Positions 1 through 9,962 of a DNA stretch of 64,000 bases are shown one piece after another. The stretch comes from Ricordea florida. Its lineage: Eukaryota; Cnidaria; Anthozoa; Corallimorpharia; Ricordeidae. A program made the translations under genes and the position numbers. The notes beneath the pieces were generated by a model that was not told the origin of the DNA, searched no databases, and saw only the letters and a program-made list of their open reading frames with translations. Each line of letters starts with the position of its first letter. The stretch's first letter is position 1. The stretch covers positions 1,140,001 through 1,204,000 of the forward strand of contig OX453286.1 of NCBI GenBank assembly GCA_949710005.1, written 5' to 3'.

Positions 1-270
1 TATGTAAGTTCTCCCTGTGATATCAATGCACTAATGGACAAAGGGGTATGGAGAATTGAGAGAATCATGAACTTAAGGATATTGTGTCTTTGTCTAAGGA
101 AGTGTGATGCTCTGTAAGGAGAATTAACAACCAGATCTTGGGAGTGGAATGGGCTTATTTACTTTTATTTAATATTTTAAACTCATTTCATTTTTTAATA
201 TCTTAAAAGTAAGAACTAATGACAAAAGTGTATATGTTTTGGTTTAATGTATGCATGTCTGTTTTTGTAG
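1..270 (+). other. ITFG1: ITFG1 intron sequence at the left edge
   Basis: AT-rich intron before the first visible exon. A GTAAGT at 4-9 may be the donor of the preceding exon. Nothing else was recognised. Confidence 0.6.
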
Positions 271-316
271 GTTCTAATGTCAGCTTCACAATGAGTGATC
301 AGCCACTTGTCATGGA
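271..316 (+). CDS. ITFG1: ITFG1 exon a (first visible)
   Basis: Acceptor TTTTTGTAG, donor GTAAGT. It starts with two bases of a split codon and encodes NVSFTMSDQPLVM. The previous exon may end at base 3, because GTAAGT occurs at 4-9, but too little is visible to be sure. Confidence 0.9.
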
Positions 317-3300
317 GTAAGTATTAAAACTATTAATATTATCTGTTGCTGAAATTTGCTGTAATTATCTTTTATTGTGGCACAACTTCTGCTGGTTTTG
401 AGGAAAATTAATTGTAAAAAAATGTCTGAAAGACTTTTCTGTTTTTTCTTTTTGTGTTTGCTGTTTAGTGCTAATGGAGACTTGCTTCCTGATCTGTTTG
501 GTTTGGTGGAAGATGAAAACACATCTGTCAGAACATACTGGATCTCCAAAGGGTATGCCAGAGAATTTTATTGAACAATGTAAAATGCTAGAGTAAAGAT
601 TTTGTCTTAAAATTATGAAAAGAGGTTAAAGTGAACGATTATCACTACGAAAGCTTGCATTCTTAATCAAATACAAATTGAAACAAATGGCATGTTTTCT
701 CATTCTCATCTGTAAAGATATGGAATTTGACAATAATTTTCTGTTGGCAGTTTAAAGGTTAGGGCAGTAAGTTAAATATGTATATCAGTATAGTATCACA
801 AGAAATACATACAACTTGTTTTTTATTTCCTTTATTATTTTCCTTTATTTTCTTTTTTACTTTGCCGTTCGCATGACTGTGCTTAAATTGTGTGCAATAT
901 GGCTGTTTTACACACTCACTACACTCATTTTATGCCGTTATACCTGTGACCGATACTGTACATGTTATAGCTTGGGAGTTTGTACATGTATTGCAATACA
1001 TAAAACATTTGGCATCATTAGTAAAAGGAGTTACCGGTTCTTTACTTGTTGCATTCTTTAACATTGTTTTTATTTGGCTTTAGATCGGAGAGAGATTTTA
1101 AAGTTCAACCTCAGGTCAATGGTAGTAAAGAGCAAGAACCTATCAGAATTCCACACTCCAATGCTTTCCTCGACTTAACTGGTGATTTTGCCGCAGGTAT
1201 AATGAGACAGCCCCTTTATGGGATGCTTTGTTTGAAAGCTGATTTTATTTACAGTATGTAGCAGACTGTGCTTACATGTATTTGGCAACAGCTTGAAAGG
1301 TCTAATCGGATAAGCTTTGAAGTACCTGTCCCAGTAATACAGAGAAGTAATCCATTGTTTATTTCTTCCCTGGAAAAGTTCATTTTCCAGACAGTCAGGT
1401 TTATTACATTGTATTGCAACTGATTTCTTTTATCCATTGAGATATGTTAAATTCCAAGCACAGTAATTGGTTTTGCCTCAGTGTAATGACAAACATGTGA
1501 GTTTGTAAGTTCTTTATTGCTGATAGCGCCAATCGGTTAGCTCAGTTGGTAGAGCACCGGACTATCATGTAGGAGGTCATTGGTTTGAACGTCAGCCATA
1601 CCATCACTCAGTGTCTTTAAATAACTGAGGAGAAAGTGCTGCCTTTGCAATGACATCTGCAAATTGTTAGACTTTCTTGTCTTCTCGGATAAGCATTATG
1701 ATAATAAACCGTATGTCCCATCTCACAACCCTTGTTCATAATAACTTTGTAGAACGTTTGCGAAGGGTAGGAGGTGTAGAACCTGGTGTTAGGCCCTTGT
1801 AGTTGCAGTTGTAATTTATATATGTTGAGTGTTTCTTACATGAGCTTCTGGCTGGGAAGATTGGGCGACCACTCCCCACATTATCAGCAATAAATACATT
1901 GATTGATTGATTAATAACATTGATTCTTTTTTGTAGATCTTTTCATTACAACCAATGATTTAAAGTTTGAGCTGTGGAAAAACAAAGTGAGCCTATCACA
2001 TGTGGTTCTTTTATAGAAATGTTGCTATCTTAACATAGCTATTTATCAAGATAACAGTCTAATAATTATCTACAATATTTTGTTTGGCATAATTGTTTTT
2101 CATAGGATGGTACCCTTATGCCTCCATTGCAGTCCTTTGGTCCCCCATTCAATGTTGTAACACATGTCGGCCAGTCAAGTTTTGCTGATATTGGTAAGTA
2201 TATGTTTTGAAAATGTAATACTAATCTGCATGACAGTCAATTCTATATTGTTATGGAGTTTTTCATTTATTATGAAATGCAAATCTGTTTGCTGTAGTTC
2301 TTACCAACACTGCAACAAGGCCATCTGGGACTTTATCAACACATTAGTTCTGTACTATCATTTCTAAACCATAAACTAAAGTCTTTTGATGCCAGAGATT
2401 ATGGTAATGGCTTTTTGTCAAACTCCAGTGCTTATATTTTTTGCAGATGGTGATGGAAACATTGATCACTTGTTACCCATTTGCACTACACCTGAATGTG
2501 AAGAAAGTCACATTTTTGTACGCCATGATGAACAAGTAATGTATTCAGGGACTTCATGTTGTATAAGATATACAGTGCTTGCACATTTACATGTATGTTA
2601 CAGTGGAACCCTGCTATAACGAAGTGCCGCGGTACTGAAAACAATGTTCGTTATAGCGGGGTCTTCGTTATAGCAAAGACCCCGCTATAACAAATTATCT
2701 GGTTAACAGCAAAAATATTCGTTATAGCGGGGTAACATGGAGGGAAAATCTCAGTCGAAGTCACAGGGAAAAGAAGAAACAAAGGCATCGGCTTGGAAAT
2801 CCCAGCCACCTACAAATTTGAGCACAAGAAGCCGTCCAAAGTGTCAAAGCTTGTGTCCATAATTGAAGATAAGGAAGACGTGTCAGCACGCTGAAGGATA
2901 CATTCAAGACAACAAGTAGTCGTACCGTATTTGTCGAAACCGGAATAAAGCAAGATCTGTTTTCTACTCAAATCTGTCGTCTTTACTGACTGCTGCGAGC
3001 GATCGGACAAAATGTTCGTTATAGCGGGGTAAATTGTGCGTTGGGACCGTCAAAATCTGTTCGTAAAAGCAGGAATTTCGTTATTGCGGGGTTCGTTAGA
3101 ACGGGGTTTGTATCCACATATTTTACTGTAATTCTGCCGGGCTTTCAGATTTTGTTCGTTATAACAGGGTCTTCGTTATAGCGGGGTTCGTTATAGCGGG
3201 GTTCCACTGTAACATGATTTTCTATGTGATGCCATCCTATGAGATTTTTAGCTTTACACAGATACAGTAGATAGTAAGATAATCTTATATCAAGTTTTAA

Positions 3301-6300
3301 TTAGATTACCATTACTGGTTAGGGTACATGTTTTTTTTTTGTTGTGCATGAAATCTACAGTACAGCATACAAGGAAATTTATTGCAAAATGTTTGCTTCT
3401 CCAGTTGGCAACAAAAATTGTCAATTTCAAACAGAATTACAGTATTAAATAATTTGATAATTTTGTACTCATTTTTCAGTGGAAGCGTATTTTATCAAAT
3501 GTACAGCTGCCTTTAAAGTGGAAGTTAATACCACTATCTAGTGACCAGAGCTCACTTTTGTTCCCTTTAATGACCATCAGAATAGGTAGGCTAACTGTGT
3601 TCCTTTGTGTGTTGTGAACAATTTGACAGTTACCAACTTATGAGTAGTAAAAATGTAACTATAATATCAGACAGTATAAAATTATATACATATAATAATG
3701 AAAATAATAAATGAGAAAAGGCTCCTATATTTCCAAGCAAGTATTCCTTGCACATGAAATGAGTGATGATTGAATACTTCCAAGATCCAGTTGTACTTTG
3801 TATTTTTGAGATTGAATATTGGAGGCTCCATTCTGAAACTGATCCCCCTTAAACATAGAGCAATTGTTTTCATTATTAAACTGTATTGTGTTTGAATTTT
3901 CACAGGTGATTATAACATGGATGGCTTCCCTGATGCTGTTGTTGTGCTGGCTGTTGATATTAATGGGTACAAACATTGAATCAACATTAATGATGATTTA
4001 TATATCAGTGTTGTTGTTTCAGGTTTACAGTACTGTGGGTATCTGAAATGACTATGTGATAGTGTTTTTCTCTTTGTTCATCAAGGTTTTATGTAATTAA
4101 AATATATAAAGCATGTGTATGTACCATTAACTTAACAGAGACCAAAGTTTCAAGGAAGTTCCCGTTTTGTTGGAGAATGTTCCTTGCAAAGATGAGAACT
4201 GTTTTCATGGCCGCACATTTTCGGTTCACTATGAGGTGAGAAGAATTTATATTGTGAGCTTAACTCTTCTGTTTGACACCAGAATCATTATCAATAATGA
4301 TACTAACAATGACAATGATAATGACAATGTTAATGATAACGACAATAATAATGATAATAACAATGACAATAGTAGTGATAATGGCAATGATAACGACAAT
4401 GATAATGATAATGATGAATGATGATGATCATGATAATGATAATGATGATAATGGCAATGATAATGGAAATGATAATGATAATGGTAATAATGGCAATGAT
4501 AATGATAATTACTATGATAATGATAATGATGATGATATTGTTGAAAATGATAATGATAATGGCAATGATAATGATAACGATAATGATGATAATGATAATG
4601 ATAATGGAAATGATAATGATGATGACAATGATAATGATGATGACAATGATAATGACAATGATAATGACCATGATAATGATAATGACCATGATAATGATAA
4701 TGACAATGAGAATGATAATGGCAACTGCAATGGTATTGTACTGGGTTGTATATTGTTTGCGTTGAGCAGGCATAAAGCAATTTTTTACCCTTCCAGTGTG
4801 TGTTACTCAACTTTAGTTTGACTCATATTTATTCCATTTCTGTCTTCAGGCTTTGATCTCCTTAGAGGGAGCTGTGCTGGCAACATTCTTTGACCTTTAT
4901 GAAGATGTACGTTTGATAATATAACAGAGTCTGTTCATTTGTGGTTTATACATTAACATGTACAAAACAACTTTTCCCACTTGTGTCTCTATCAGTTGCT
5001 CTGTGCCTTGTTATGTACTCCAGCTTGATATCAATTGAACGGGTGCCTAGATTAAAGCCTGAAGTGACAATTGATCAATATGTCAATTCTCCTTTCAATT
5101 TACCCTGTATTTGCTTGGAAACTGAAGGGAGAATATGATACTGGATCAAGAGTCACTTAGGGTTTTATTCCACACACCCCTTGATTGCAATTCTTGCAGG
5201 GAAAGAATGGTATTCTTGTTGTTACAAGGTCATACACAGACGAATCACCACAATATCAACTACACGCTGTTCGCAATGATCTTTACACAGATACTTCCTT
5301 CCTGAAAGTCATAGGTAAGCCTTTGTTTCTGTAAGCTAATGTTATGCAGCACAAGACCCACAGGAGGCCCAAGAGACAGTAGCTGCTAAGATTGAACCCC
5401 TCTTCTCAGATGTGGCCGTCTAGGGATAGGGGGAAGGGCGTGGTGGGGTGCAGACTGTGCATATCTTTCATTCATCTATTTACTCTTATCGGTTCATTTG
5501 TGTTCAGTTCTAGGAGGTCAGTGTTTTTCTTCCTGTCCTAAGGGAAATCTGGTAAGCAATTTGCTGTACTTTTCGAAAGCCTGGATGAGCGTCCTTAACA
5601 TAGCAGCATTTCATTCTCTGTTATTCCGTTGTAAGGCATTCAGTGATCTGTATTTTAGCCGGTTTTATCTCCATCTCTGACAGCCTTACGGTGTTAACCA
5701 AGTGGGGCCTTTTATTAAGTACTCAACAACAACAACAGAGGGGAAAGCAAAGTTAGGAAGTGGTGAGTATTGATCACCTCTGTCTGATCTCTGTCTGTTG
5801 TTCTTGTTTGTATGACCAAGACCAAGTTCTCTCTTCTTGCAGTAGATTCATTCTTCTCACTTGATGTTATTTGTCTTTCGTGAAAACCCTAAACCCCTAA
5901 CATCGTCGCACCCCAAAGGCTGGTTTTCACTAGCGACGGAGTCGTAGTCATAAGAGCGCTTATGACCCAGTGAAAATTGAAAATTGGAGTCTTAAGCAGA
6001 GTCATGAGCTCCAAGGAATCGGAGTCGGAAGAATCAGTACGGTTCCATTTTCCTCCGATTCCGCTTGACTCCGACGCTTATGATCAAGTGAGAACTGGAT
6101 TGTCGGAGTCGCAAGCAGAATAAGAAGGACAAACCAATCTTAAGGCCTGGATTCTAGCATTGTGATTGGTTTATTCTTCTGCTTCTCAGGGTTTTCAAAA
6201 CAAGCCGGCGCCCGCCGGAGTTCCGCCGGCTACTTGAAATTATATCGCCGGTTACTCTGGTCACAGCAATCAGCTCGAGGCTCCGGCCCCAACATTGACA

Positions 6301-8589
6301 CAGCCGCCTTCTCTTCCAGTTGCTGATGTCTACTTCAAAACATTTTGAAAACTCTGCTTCTTCTTCCGACTCCGACAATCTAGTTTTCACCAGATCGTAA
6401 GCGACGGAGTCGTAAGCAGAATCGATATTTTTCTTCGATATTTTTCTGATTTTGTCGATTTGATTTTCATTACATCGTGTCGCTCTACTCTTCTCACTAC
6501 GACTCCGACTCCGTCGCTAGTGAAAACCAGCCTTAAATGATATGTGTAAATATGTATTGTACGACCGTTTGGCAAGAGGCCTCTGAAAAGGACATGTACG
6601 TGTCGTATGATTCACAAAATCTCCCAGAACGTGTCTGGGCGTTGTTTTCAGTTGCTACTCCGCAGTGTTAGAATAACGTTAAATATAATTACAACCATTC
6701 AATGGACGGATTGATCTCTGCGTTCCTGTATCAATGTTTGTTGTACAGCAGACTATAGCAACAAGAGGTGGATTGGGCTATCATGTTTTGTTTTCTTCCC
6801 AACAGCTGCGCAGTTGTCCCAATCTGCATACTTTGCCCTGCAGTGCCCTTACACATTGTTTGGACTAGGCAGAACACCTAACTTTGTAGATCAACTTATT
6901 GTTGGCATGCCGAGAGGAAAAACATCGGTAAGCTCATACATGTATTTGGTTTTTTACACTGTGAACTCAACACACTTGACTTCTTCCAGATTGATTCACA
7001 GTTTCTAAGATGTTTTTATGGAGAGTATTTTGACTGTTATTTTATTAGGCAAAATTACACTAATGAGATGACCAGTCGCTTTATTCTTATTGAAACTATG
7101 ATTGCCTTTCCGCTGTTTTGTTATGGAGAGGATACGTGCTGATTCAAATAAGTACAGGTAATCAAATGGTTTCAAGTGCAATTTGGAATAAGTAAGCACA
7201 AGTAAATTTCAAAGACTGAAAATATTGTACGAGCTCGTAGGGGGGAGGAAAAATTAATTTCAAAATTCTGCACGCAATTTCAACTTTCTGCTCTGTTTGG
7301 GATTAATTTGCTCTCAGCCAATTAGCGTGTGGACATTTTTGCATGTGTATTATTAATAAATGAGTAACTACTGAGAGAAATGATTTTAGTCGCTGAGGGT
7401 TTTTAAAACTCATTTTGGCCCTCCCTTGATGAAAACGCAATAATAATAGTTTATAATAGTTTAGTGACACTTCAGTTCTGTCACTTCTGGCCGTTAAAAC
7501 TGAATAAACAGTGTAATTTACAAGCTAAAACTAATCACTTTACAAGCTAAATCTTATAACTATGATAATAATAATAATAATAATAATATATTAATATATT
7601 TATGCAAATCAAAATGCAAAAAAGTCATTCGCTCTCTTAGTCCTTTTCATTGTTCTCGTAGCTATGGTATTTCCTGAACTTTTGACGTAGAGCCATTTAG
7701 AAGCAAACCCTCTCCTCCCTGATATTACAATCAAAAATAGGTTAAAATTAGCTTGAAATATGATTGGTAATTTGTACAGAAGGAAAGATGTTAAAGCTAT
7801 TAAACAGAACAATGGGAAATCGTCAACGCTGACAAACCTGCACTTCCTGTTAAAATTTTGATTAAATTTTACGTAGAATATTTAATTGTAGAGGTACAGC
7901 TGTAGAGCTAATATTCAATAATTACCTTCATTTTATTGTTACATGTAGCTTTAAGTCTTCACGTCTTGTTCTTAGTGTCAGAGCTCGTTGTGTTCCTTAG
8001 TGAGTGACTTTTGTTCTTGTGTTTAGCCAAAGAGGGAGCGTAGTTGGCCATCCATCATTCCAAATTCTCAGTTAATTGTGATCCCGTATCCTCCTGATAA
8101 TCCTTCAAGGTAAGTCAAAAAATCTTTTTCCATCTTTGTAGCAGTTCGATGGTGCCATAATTTTTTTTTGATATCTTTGTAATTAATATCTTCGGTATCT
8201 CCTCTTTTTTGTCACAGCTGGGCGACCAAGCTGTTTATCACGCCCAGTAAACTGGTATTATTGACAGGTATCAGTCTTCTTGGAATCTGCGTTGTGATTG
8301 GTTTGATCATTTTGTTGTTGCATCTTAAGGAAAAGGTGAGATGGGACGTCATCTAAGGTTTGTTGACAATATTGATTTTAGTATTATATGTATACTGTAG
8401 CTTAGGAGCGTAGGTTGAAAGTAGTTGGAGTAAGTTTGTGGAGTTGCTCCAGAGGAATTTGATGGGGTCAGTTTGTATAATAGTGATTGATACATTTCAG
8501 TGCTTTTAAGATCTTCAATTTTATTGCAGAGAGAGGATCAGAAAGAGAAACGACAGGATGCTCATAAGTTCCATTTCGATGCAATGTGA
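271..8589 (+). CDS. ITFG1: ITFG1 / T-cell immunomodulatory protein homologue (LINKIN), 3' part, 17 exons; 5' end outside the window
   Basis: Exons: 271-316, 469-552, 1084-1196, 1937-1986, 2106-2193, 2447-2535, 3480-3585, 3906-3966, 4139-4235, 4850-4906, 5200-5314, 5508-5551, 5684-5762, 6806-6927, 8027-8109, 8218-8335, 8530-8589. All introns are GT-AG, phases agree throughout, and the join gives 469 codons plus TGA. The product is a type I membrane protein. Seen in order: Ca-binding FG-GAP loops (DANGDLLPD, DIDGDGNID, DYNMDGFPD), paired-cysteine segments (CTTPEC, PCKDENC, CFSSC), the family stretches GVNQVGPFIKY and IIPNSQLIVIPYP, one transmembrane helix (VLLTGISLLGICVVIGLIIL) and a charged tail ending HKFHFDAM. 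Known of the family: ITFG1/LINKIN is an integrin-alpha-like adhesion protein, about 612 residues in human, reported to act in collective cell migration and to bind RUVBL1/2 and tubulin. About 140 N-terminal residues are therefore missing to the left. Possible N-glycosylation sequons are NVS, NTS and NGS. Identification rests on alignment from memory over the whole length. Confidence 0.96.
469..552 (+). CDS. ITFG1: ITFG1 exon b, Ca-loop repeat
   Basis: Acceptor CTGTTTAG, donor GTATGC. It completes the Asp of the DANGDLLPDLFGL loop, an FG-GAP type D-x-N-x-D-x-x-x-D motif, and continues to TYWISKG. Confidence 0.92.
1084..1196 (+). CDS. ITFG1: ITFG1 exon c
   Basis: Acceptor GGCTTTAG, donor GTATAA. 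It encodes SERDFKVQPQVNGS through IRIPHSNAFLDLTGDFAA; the IPHS-AF-DL-DF-AD pattern is conserved in the animal family. Confidence 0.92.
1526..1912 (+). mobile_element. tRNA-derived SINE in an ITFG1 intron
   Basis: The head is tRNA-like: an A box TAGCTCAGTTGG at 1538-1549 and a B box GGTTTGAACGT at 1582-1592 (RNA polymerase III internal promoter, B box diverged by C to T). About 300 bases of unrelated body follow, ending in a tandem ATTGATTGATTGATT tail at 1898-1912. There is no 3' acceptor strand to pair with the 5' end, so it is not a working tRNA. It sits in sense orientation. Target-site duplications were not resolved; the tail blurs the 3' end. Confidence 0.8.
1937..1986 (+). CDS. ITFG1: ITFG1 exon d
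   Basis: Acceptor TTTTGTAG, donor GTGAGC. It completes ADLFITTNDLKFELWKNK, with both flanking phases consistent. The SINE at 1526-1912 ends just 24 bases upstream of this exon. Confidence 0.92.
2106..2193 (+). CDS. ITFG1: ITFG1 exon e
   Basis: Acceptor TTTTCATAG, donor GTAAGT. It encodes DGTLMPPLQSFGPPF and VGQSSFADI, running into the next Ca-loop; VGQS-FAD-DGDG is a family hallmark. Confidence 0.93.
2447..2535 (+). CDS. ITFG1: ITFG1 exon f, Ca-loop DxDGDGxxD
   Basis: Acceptor TTTTTTGCAG, donor GTAATG. It encodes DGDGNIDHLLPICTTPEC and the HIFVRHDEQ strand. The DIDGDGNID loop is the clearest metal-binding repeat, and the CTTPEC cysteines match a conserved pair. Confidence 0.94.
2601..3209. 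mobile_element. pogo/Tigger-like MITE, 609 bp, TA target-site duplication
   Basis: Terminal inverted repeats of 23 bp (2601-2623 and 3187-3209) start CAGTGGAACCC and match at 22 of 23 positions. TA dinucleotides flank both ends (2599-2600 and 3210-3211). A CAGT-start with GAACC and TATAACGAA is the known pogo/Tigger signature of the Tc1/mariner superfamily. The TIR core TTCGTTATAGCGGGG recurs inside in both orientations (around 2647, 2664, 2680, 2718, 3013, 3160 and 3174). No transposase is encoded; the central 2745-3010 stretch has only short open frames. It is non-autonomous. Confidence 0.88.
3480..3585 (+). CDS. ITFG1: ITFG1 exon g
   Basis: Acceptor ATTTTTCAG, donor GTAGGC. It encodes WKRILSNVQLPLKWKLIPL through FPLMTIRIG, leading into the next repeat. 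The preceding intron holds the pogo/Tigger-like MITE. Confidence 0.93.
3906..3966 (+). CDS. ITFG1: ITFG1 exon h, Ca-loop
   Basis: Acceptor TTTTCACAG, donor GTACAA. It encodes DYNMDGFPDAVVVLAVDING. The end phase joins directly and in frame to the exon at 4139, so no exon is required in between. Confidence 0.92.
4139..4235 (+). CDS. ITFG1: ITFG1 exon i
   Basis: Acceptor CTTAACAG, donor GTGAGA. The frame after one split-codon base gives DQSFKEVPVLLENVPCKDEN and HGRTFSVHYE. LLENVPC is strongly conserved in this family and fixes the frame; the other two frames do not match. Confidence 0.92.
4292..4732. repeat. GATAAT/AATGAT-type microsatellite
   Basis: About 440 bp of imperfect GATAAT, AATGAT and GACAAT units in the intron between ITFG1 exons i and j. 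The open frames running through it (Asn-Asp, Ile-Met or His-Tyr runs in different frames) are artefacts of the repeat. Confidence 0.95.
4850..4906 (+). CDS. ITFG1: ITFG1 exon j
   Basis: Acceptor TGTCTTCAG, donor GTACGT. It encodes ALISLEGAVLATFFDLYED, exactly 19 codons; ATFFD-YEDG is a conserved family stretch. The AATGAT microsatellite lies in the intron before it. Confidence 0.93.
5200..5314 (+). CDS. ITFG1: ITFG1 exon k
   Basis: Acceptor TTCTTGCAG, donor GTAAGC. It encodes GKNGILVVTRSYTDESPQYQ through NDLYTDTSFLKVI, matching the family's IHTLKNN-F--DAYFVKVI region. Confidence 0.93.
5508..5551 (+). CDS. ITFG1: ITFG1 exon l
   Basis: Acceptor TGTTCAG, donor GTAAGC. It encodes LGGQCFSSCPKGNL. 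The C-x3-C-P pattern is conserved just before the GVNQ-GP motif of the next exon. Confidence 0.92.
5684..5762 (+). CDS. ITFG1: ITFG1 exon m
   Basis: Acceptor CTCTGACAG, donor GTGAGT. It encodes PYGVNQVGPFIKYSTTTTEG and KAKLGS; GVNQ-GP-I-YTT is diagnostic of ITFG1. The following intron contains the 5916-6534 terminal-inverted-repeat element. Confidence 0.95.
5916..6534. mobile_element. 619-bp element with terminal inverted repeats (MITE-like)
   Basis: Ends are inverted: AAGGCTGGTTTTCACTAGCG at 5916-5935 mirrors the complement at 6515-6534, and pairing continues through GACGGAGTCG with a 6-base length difference. Related GCGACGGAGTCGTA and AGTTTTCACCAG copies occur internally (around 6370-6415), as do GGAGTCGG/CCGACTCC repeats. 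No transposase frame is visible. Flanking bases do not show a clear duplication, so the superfamily is not assigned. It lies in the intron between exons m and n. Confidence 0.75.
6806..6927 (+). CDS. ITFG1: ITFG1 exon n
   Basis: Acceptor CCCAACAG, donor GTAAGC. It encodes AAQLSQSAYFALQCPYTLFG, LGRTPNFVDQLIVGMPRGKT and S; QLSQSA-LALQ-PY-LGLGR is highly conserved across animals. Confidence 0.96.
7561..7602. repeat. Short ATA/AT-rich microsatellite
   Basis: Eight or so ATA units followed by ATATTAATATATTTA, in the long ITFG1 intron between exons n and o. The rest of that intron (6928-8026) is plain AT-rich sequence in which I see nothing else. Confidence 0.85.
8027..8109 (+). CDS. ITFG1: ITFG1 exon o
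   Basis: Acceptor GTGTTTAG, donor GTAAGT. It encodes PKRERSWPSIIPNSQLIVIP and YPPDNPS. IIPNSQLIVIPYP is identical to my memory of the vertebrate protein. Confidence 0.96.
8218..8335 (+). CDS. ITFG1: ITFG1 exon p, transmembrane helix
   Basis: Acceptor TTGTCACAG, donor GTGAGA. It encodes WATKLFITPSK and then about 22 hydrophobic residues (VLLTGISLLGICVVIGLIIL and on to LLH), followed by the basic stop-transfer LKEK. It orients the protein with its repeats outside the cell. Confidence 0.96.
8530..8589 (+). CDS. ITFG1: ITFG1 last exon, cytoplasmic tail and stop
   Basis: Acceptor TTATTGCAG. It encodes REDQKEKRQDAHKFHFDAM and TGA. The ending FHFDAM is the conserved C-terminus of the family. Confidence 0.97.
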   Translation, partial: REDQKEKRQDAHKFHFDAM

Positions 8590-9420
8590 ACTGACTGCAA
8601 TTCTCTACTTGTGATTGGTCGTTGTCTAGGAAAGGTGTGTTTCTATTGGGTTGTAGCAGGGACCTCTACTCAGCAGTCTCGTGTCTTTACTTTCAATTGG
8701 ACGGCGTCAGATAACCTGGGATTTTAAAAGACTTGCTTGGTGATGCGCAGTCAAACAGTGCCGCGAAGGACATTGATATTGATAGAACTTCATTATTGTT
8801 GGGTCTTGCAACAGACTGGAATGTGCCACTGCGAAACATTATATACGGTTTCCATGGACATTATCGATTGGGCCACGTGTTGCGCTAGGTACGCTCCGAG
8901 GAGCTTTTGTCAGAAAGCAAACTGGTGATAAAGACACCAGCCCTATGCCGTCTCCAGTCTCCACCACTGATGTCGACTGGTTCCCTTCGAAGGTTGGCGG
9001 GGAACTTGCTGGTCGGGACCTGGTATCAACTCACGTTATCAACTGTCACATTTTCGGTTCTGAATACCAGAAATCAGGAGATGCAGCATTACAGGCAACA
9101 AAGAAGGACAGTTTCATTGTTCTGAACAGTAAAAGTAGATGATAGTTGGACTCGCTACGTCATTGTTGGAAGAGGGTATCGTTCACACGCAAAACGCCGG
9201 GCTTCACTCCGGGACTTCTGTGTGTTGAATTGATCAAACACCACAGTCCCCAAACTCACATATCAGAAACTGTATGATACACACTAAGGAGAAGAACGAT
9301 CTTCATCTTGGGAATGAACTTTAGTTTTGTATTTCTTTCACCTTTGCACAAATTTTAAGATATGATGAAATTGCTGTATGTCGAGGTAAGTCTTACAAAC
9401 GAGTAATGCAAATTTTGTTG
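8590..9420 (+). other. Probable ITFG1 3'UTR and downstream sequence
   Basis: This follows the ITFG1 stop directly, with no intron signal needed. No canonical AATAAA occurs close by; the first AATAAA I found downstream is at 10101-10106, so the transcript end is undecided. Open frames at 8737-9142 overlap in several frames and have no recognisable protein content. Confidence 0.45.
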
Positions 9421-9700
9421 TGCAACTCATTCTCCACCGGCGCGAAAAGCCCAGCACGTGACCTGCTCATGCACATTACCGTCTAACTCTGATGGAGCTG
9501 CTAATAATATTTTGCTCATGCGCAATTTCGTCGCACTCATTCAGCCGCGGGCGCTTATAACTCTGAACTGAAGTTTTAAAGTCGTTTTCTTCAGCAAAAA
9601 CAAAATGGTGACTAGTTTGGTTGAATGGTGAAACAATTATTGAACTTGACTTTGCAAAAGTATTTGTTTTTACCACAATTGCTACTAATCTCAGAATCTG

Positions 9701-9809
9701 ATTGGCTGGTTTGCCGTTGTCGATGAGAGTCTAGACAACGCTGCTCGCGCCAATGTGTCACGCAATGCAATAGCCAATCAGAAACGCTCATTTTTGGAAA
9801 GAAGCCAAT
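9701..9809. promoter_or_regulatory. CCAAT-box cluster
   Basis: Four CCAAT pentamers lie within about 110 bp: one inverted (ATTGG 9701-9705) and three direct (9750-9754, 9774-9778, 9805-9809). Two are embedded in an 11-bp inverted repeat, TCTGATTGGCT against AGCCAATCAGA. NF-Y-type promoters often carry such spacing. No gene start is proven here; an unrecognised 66-codon minus-strand frame begins at 9676. Confidence 0.3.
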
Positions 9810-9962
9810 CATATTGCGAGAAAGTTACAGACAACGTCTGCTCTTTCTTTGTGTCACGACCTTGGTCACGCTTTGAAAAAAAAAACATTCTCTTTCACGT
9901 TGATATTGTGGTAAAAAACAAATCGAGTGTGGTTCAGCGTTGTCTGTACTCTTTTTGACGAG

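Noticed and set aside
816-1083. Hydrophobic plus-strand frames between exons b and c as extra coding exons
   Set aside because: Exons b and c join in phase and match the family without any insert; the frames are AT-rich intron.
1526-1600. Functional tRNA gene
   Set aside because: It has A and B boxes but no pairing acceptor stem, a mutated B box and a SINE body and tail behind it.
2810-3010. Minus-strand 66-codon frame inside the MITE as a transposase remnant
   Set aside because: No HTH or DDE signature is visible, and it is too short.
4023-4038. Possible 12- or 16-base microexon in ITFG1 (TTTCAG acceptor, GTGGGT or GTATCT donor)
   Set aside because: Exon 3906-3966 joins directly and in frame to 4139, and the result matches the family better. 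The 16-base form breaks the frame; the 12-base form would be an unsupported in-frame insertion.
4167-4821. Long Asn-Asp, Ile-Met or His-Tyr open frames on both strands
   Set aside because: They are translations of the AATGAT microsatellite inside an ITFG1 intron.
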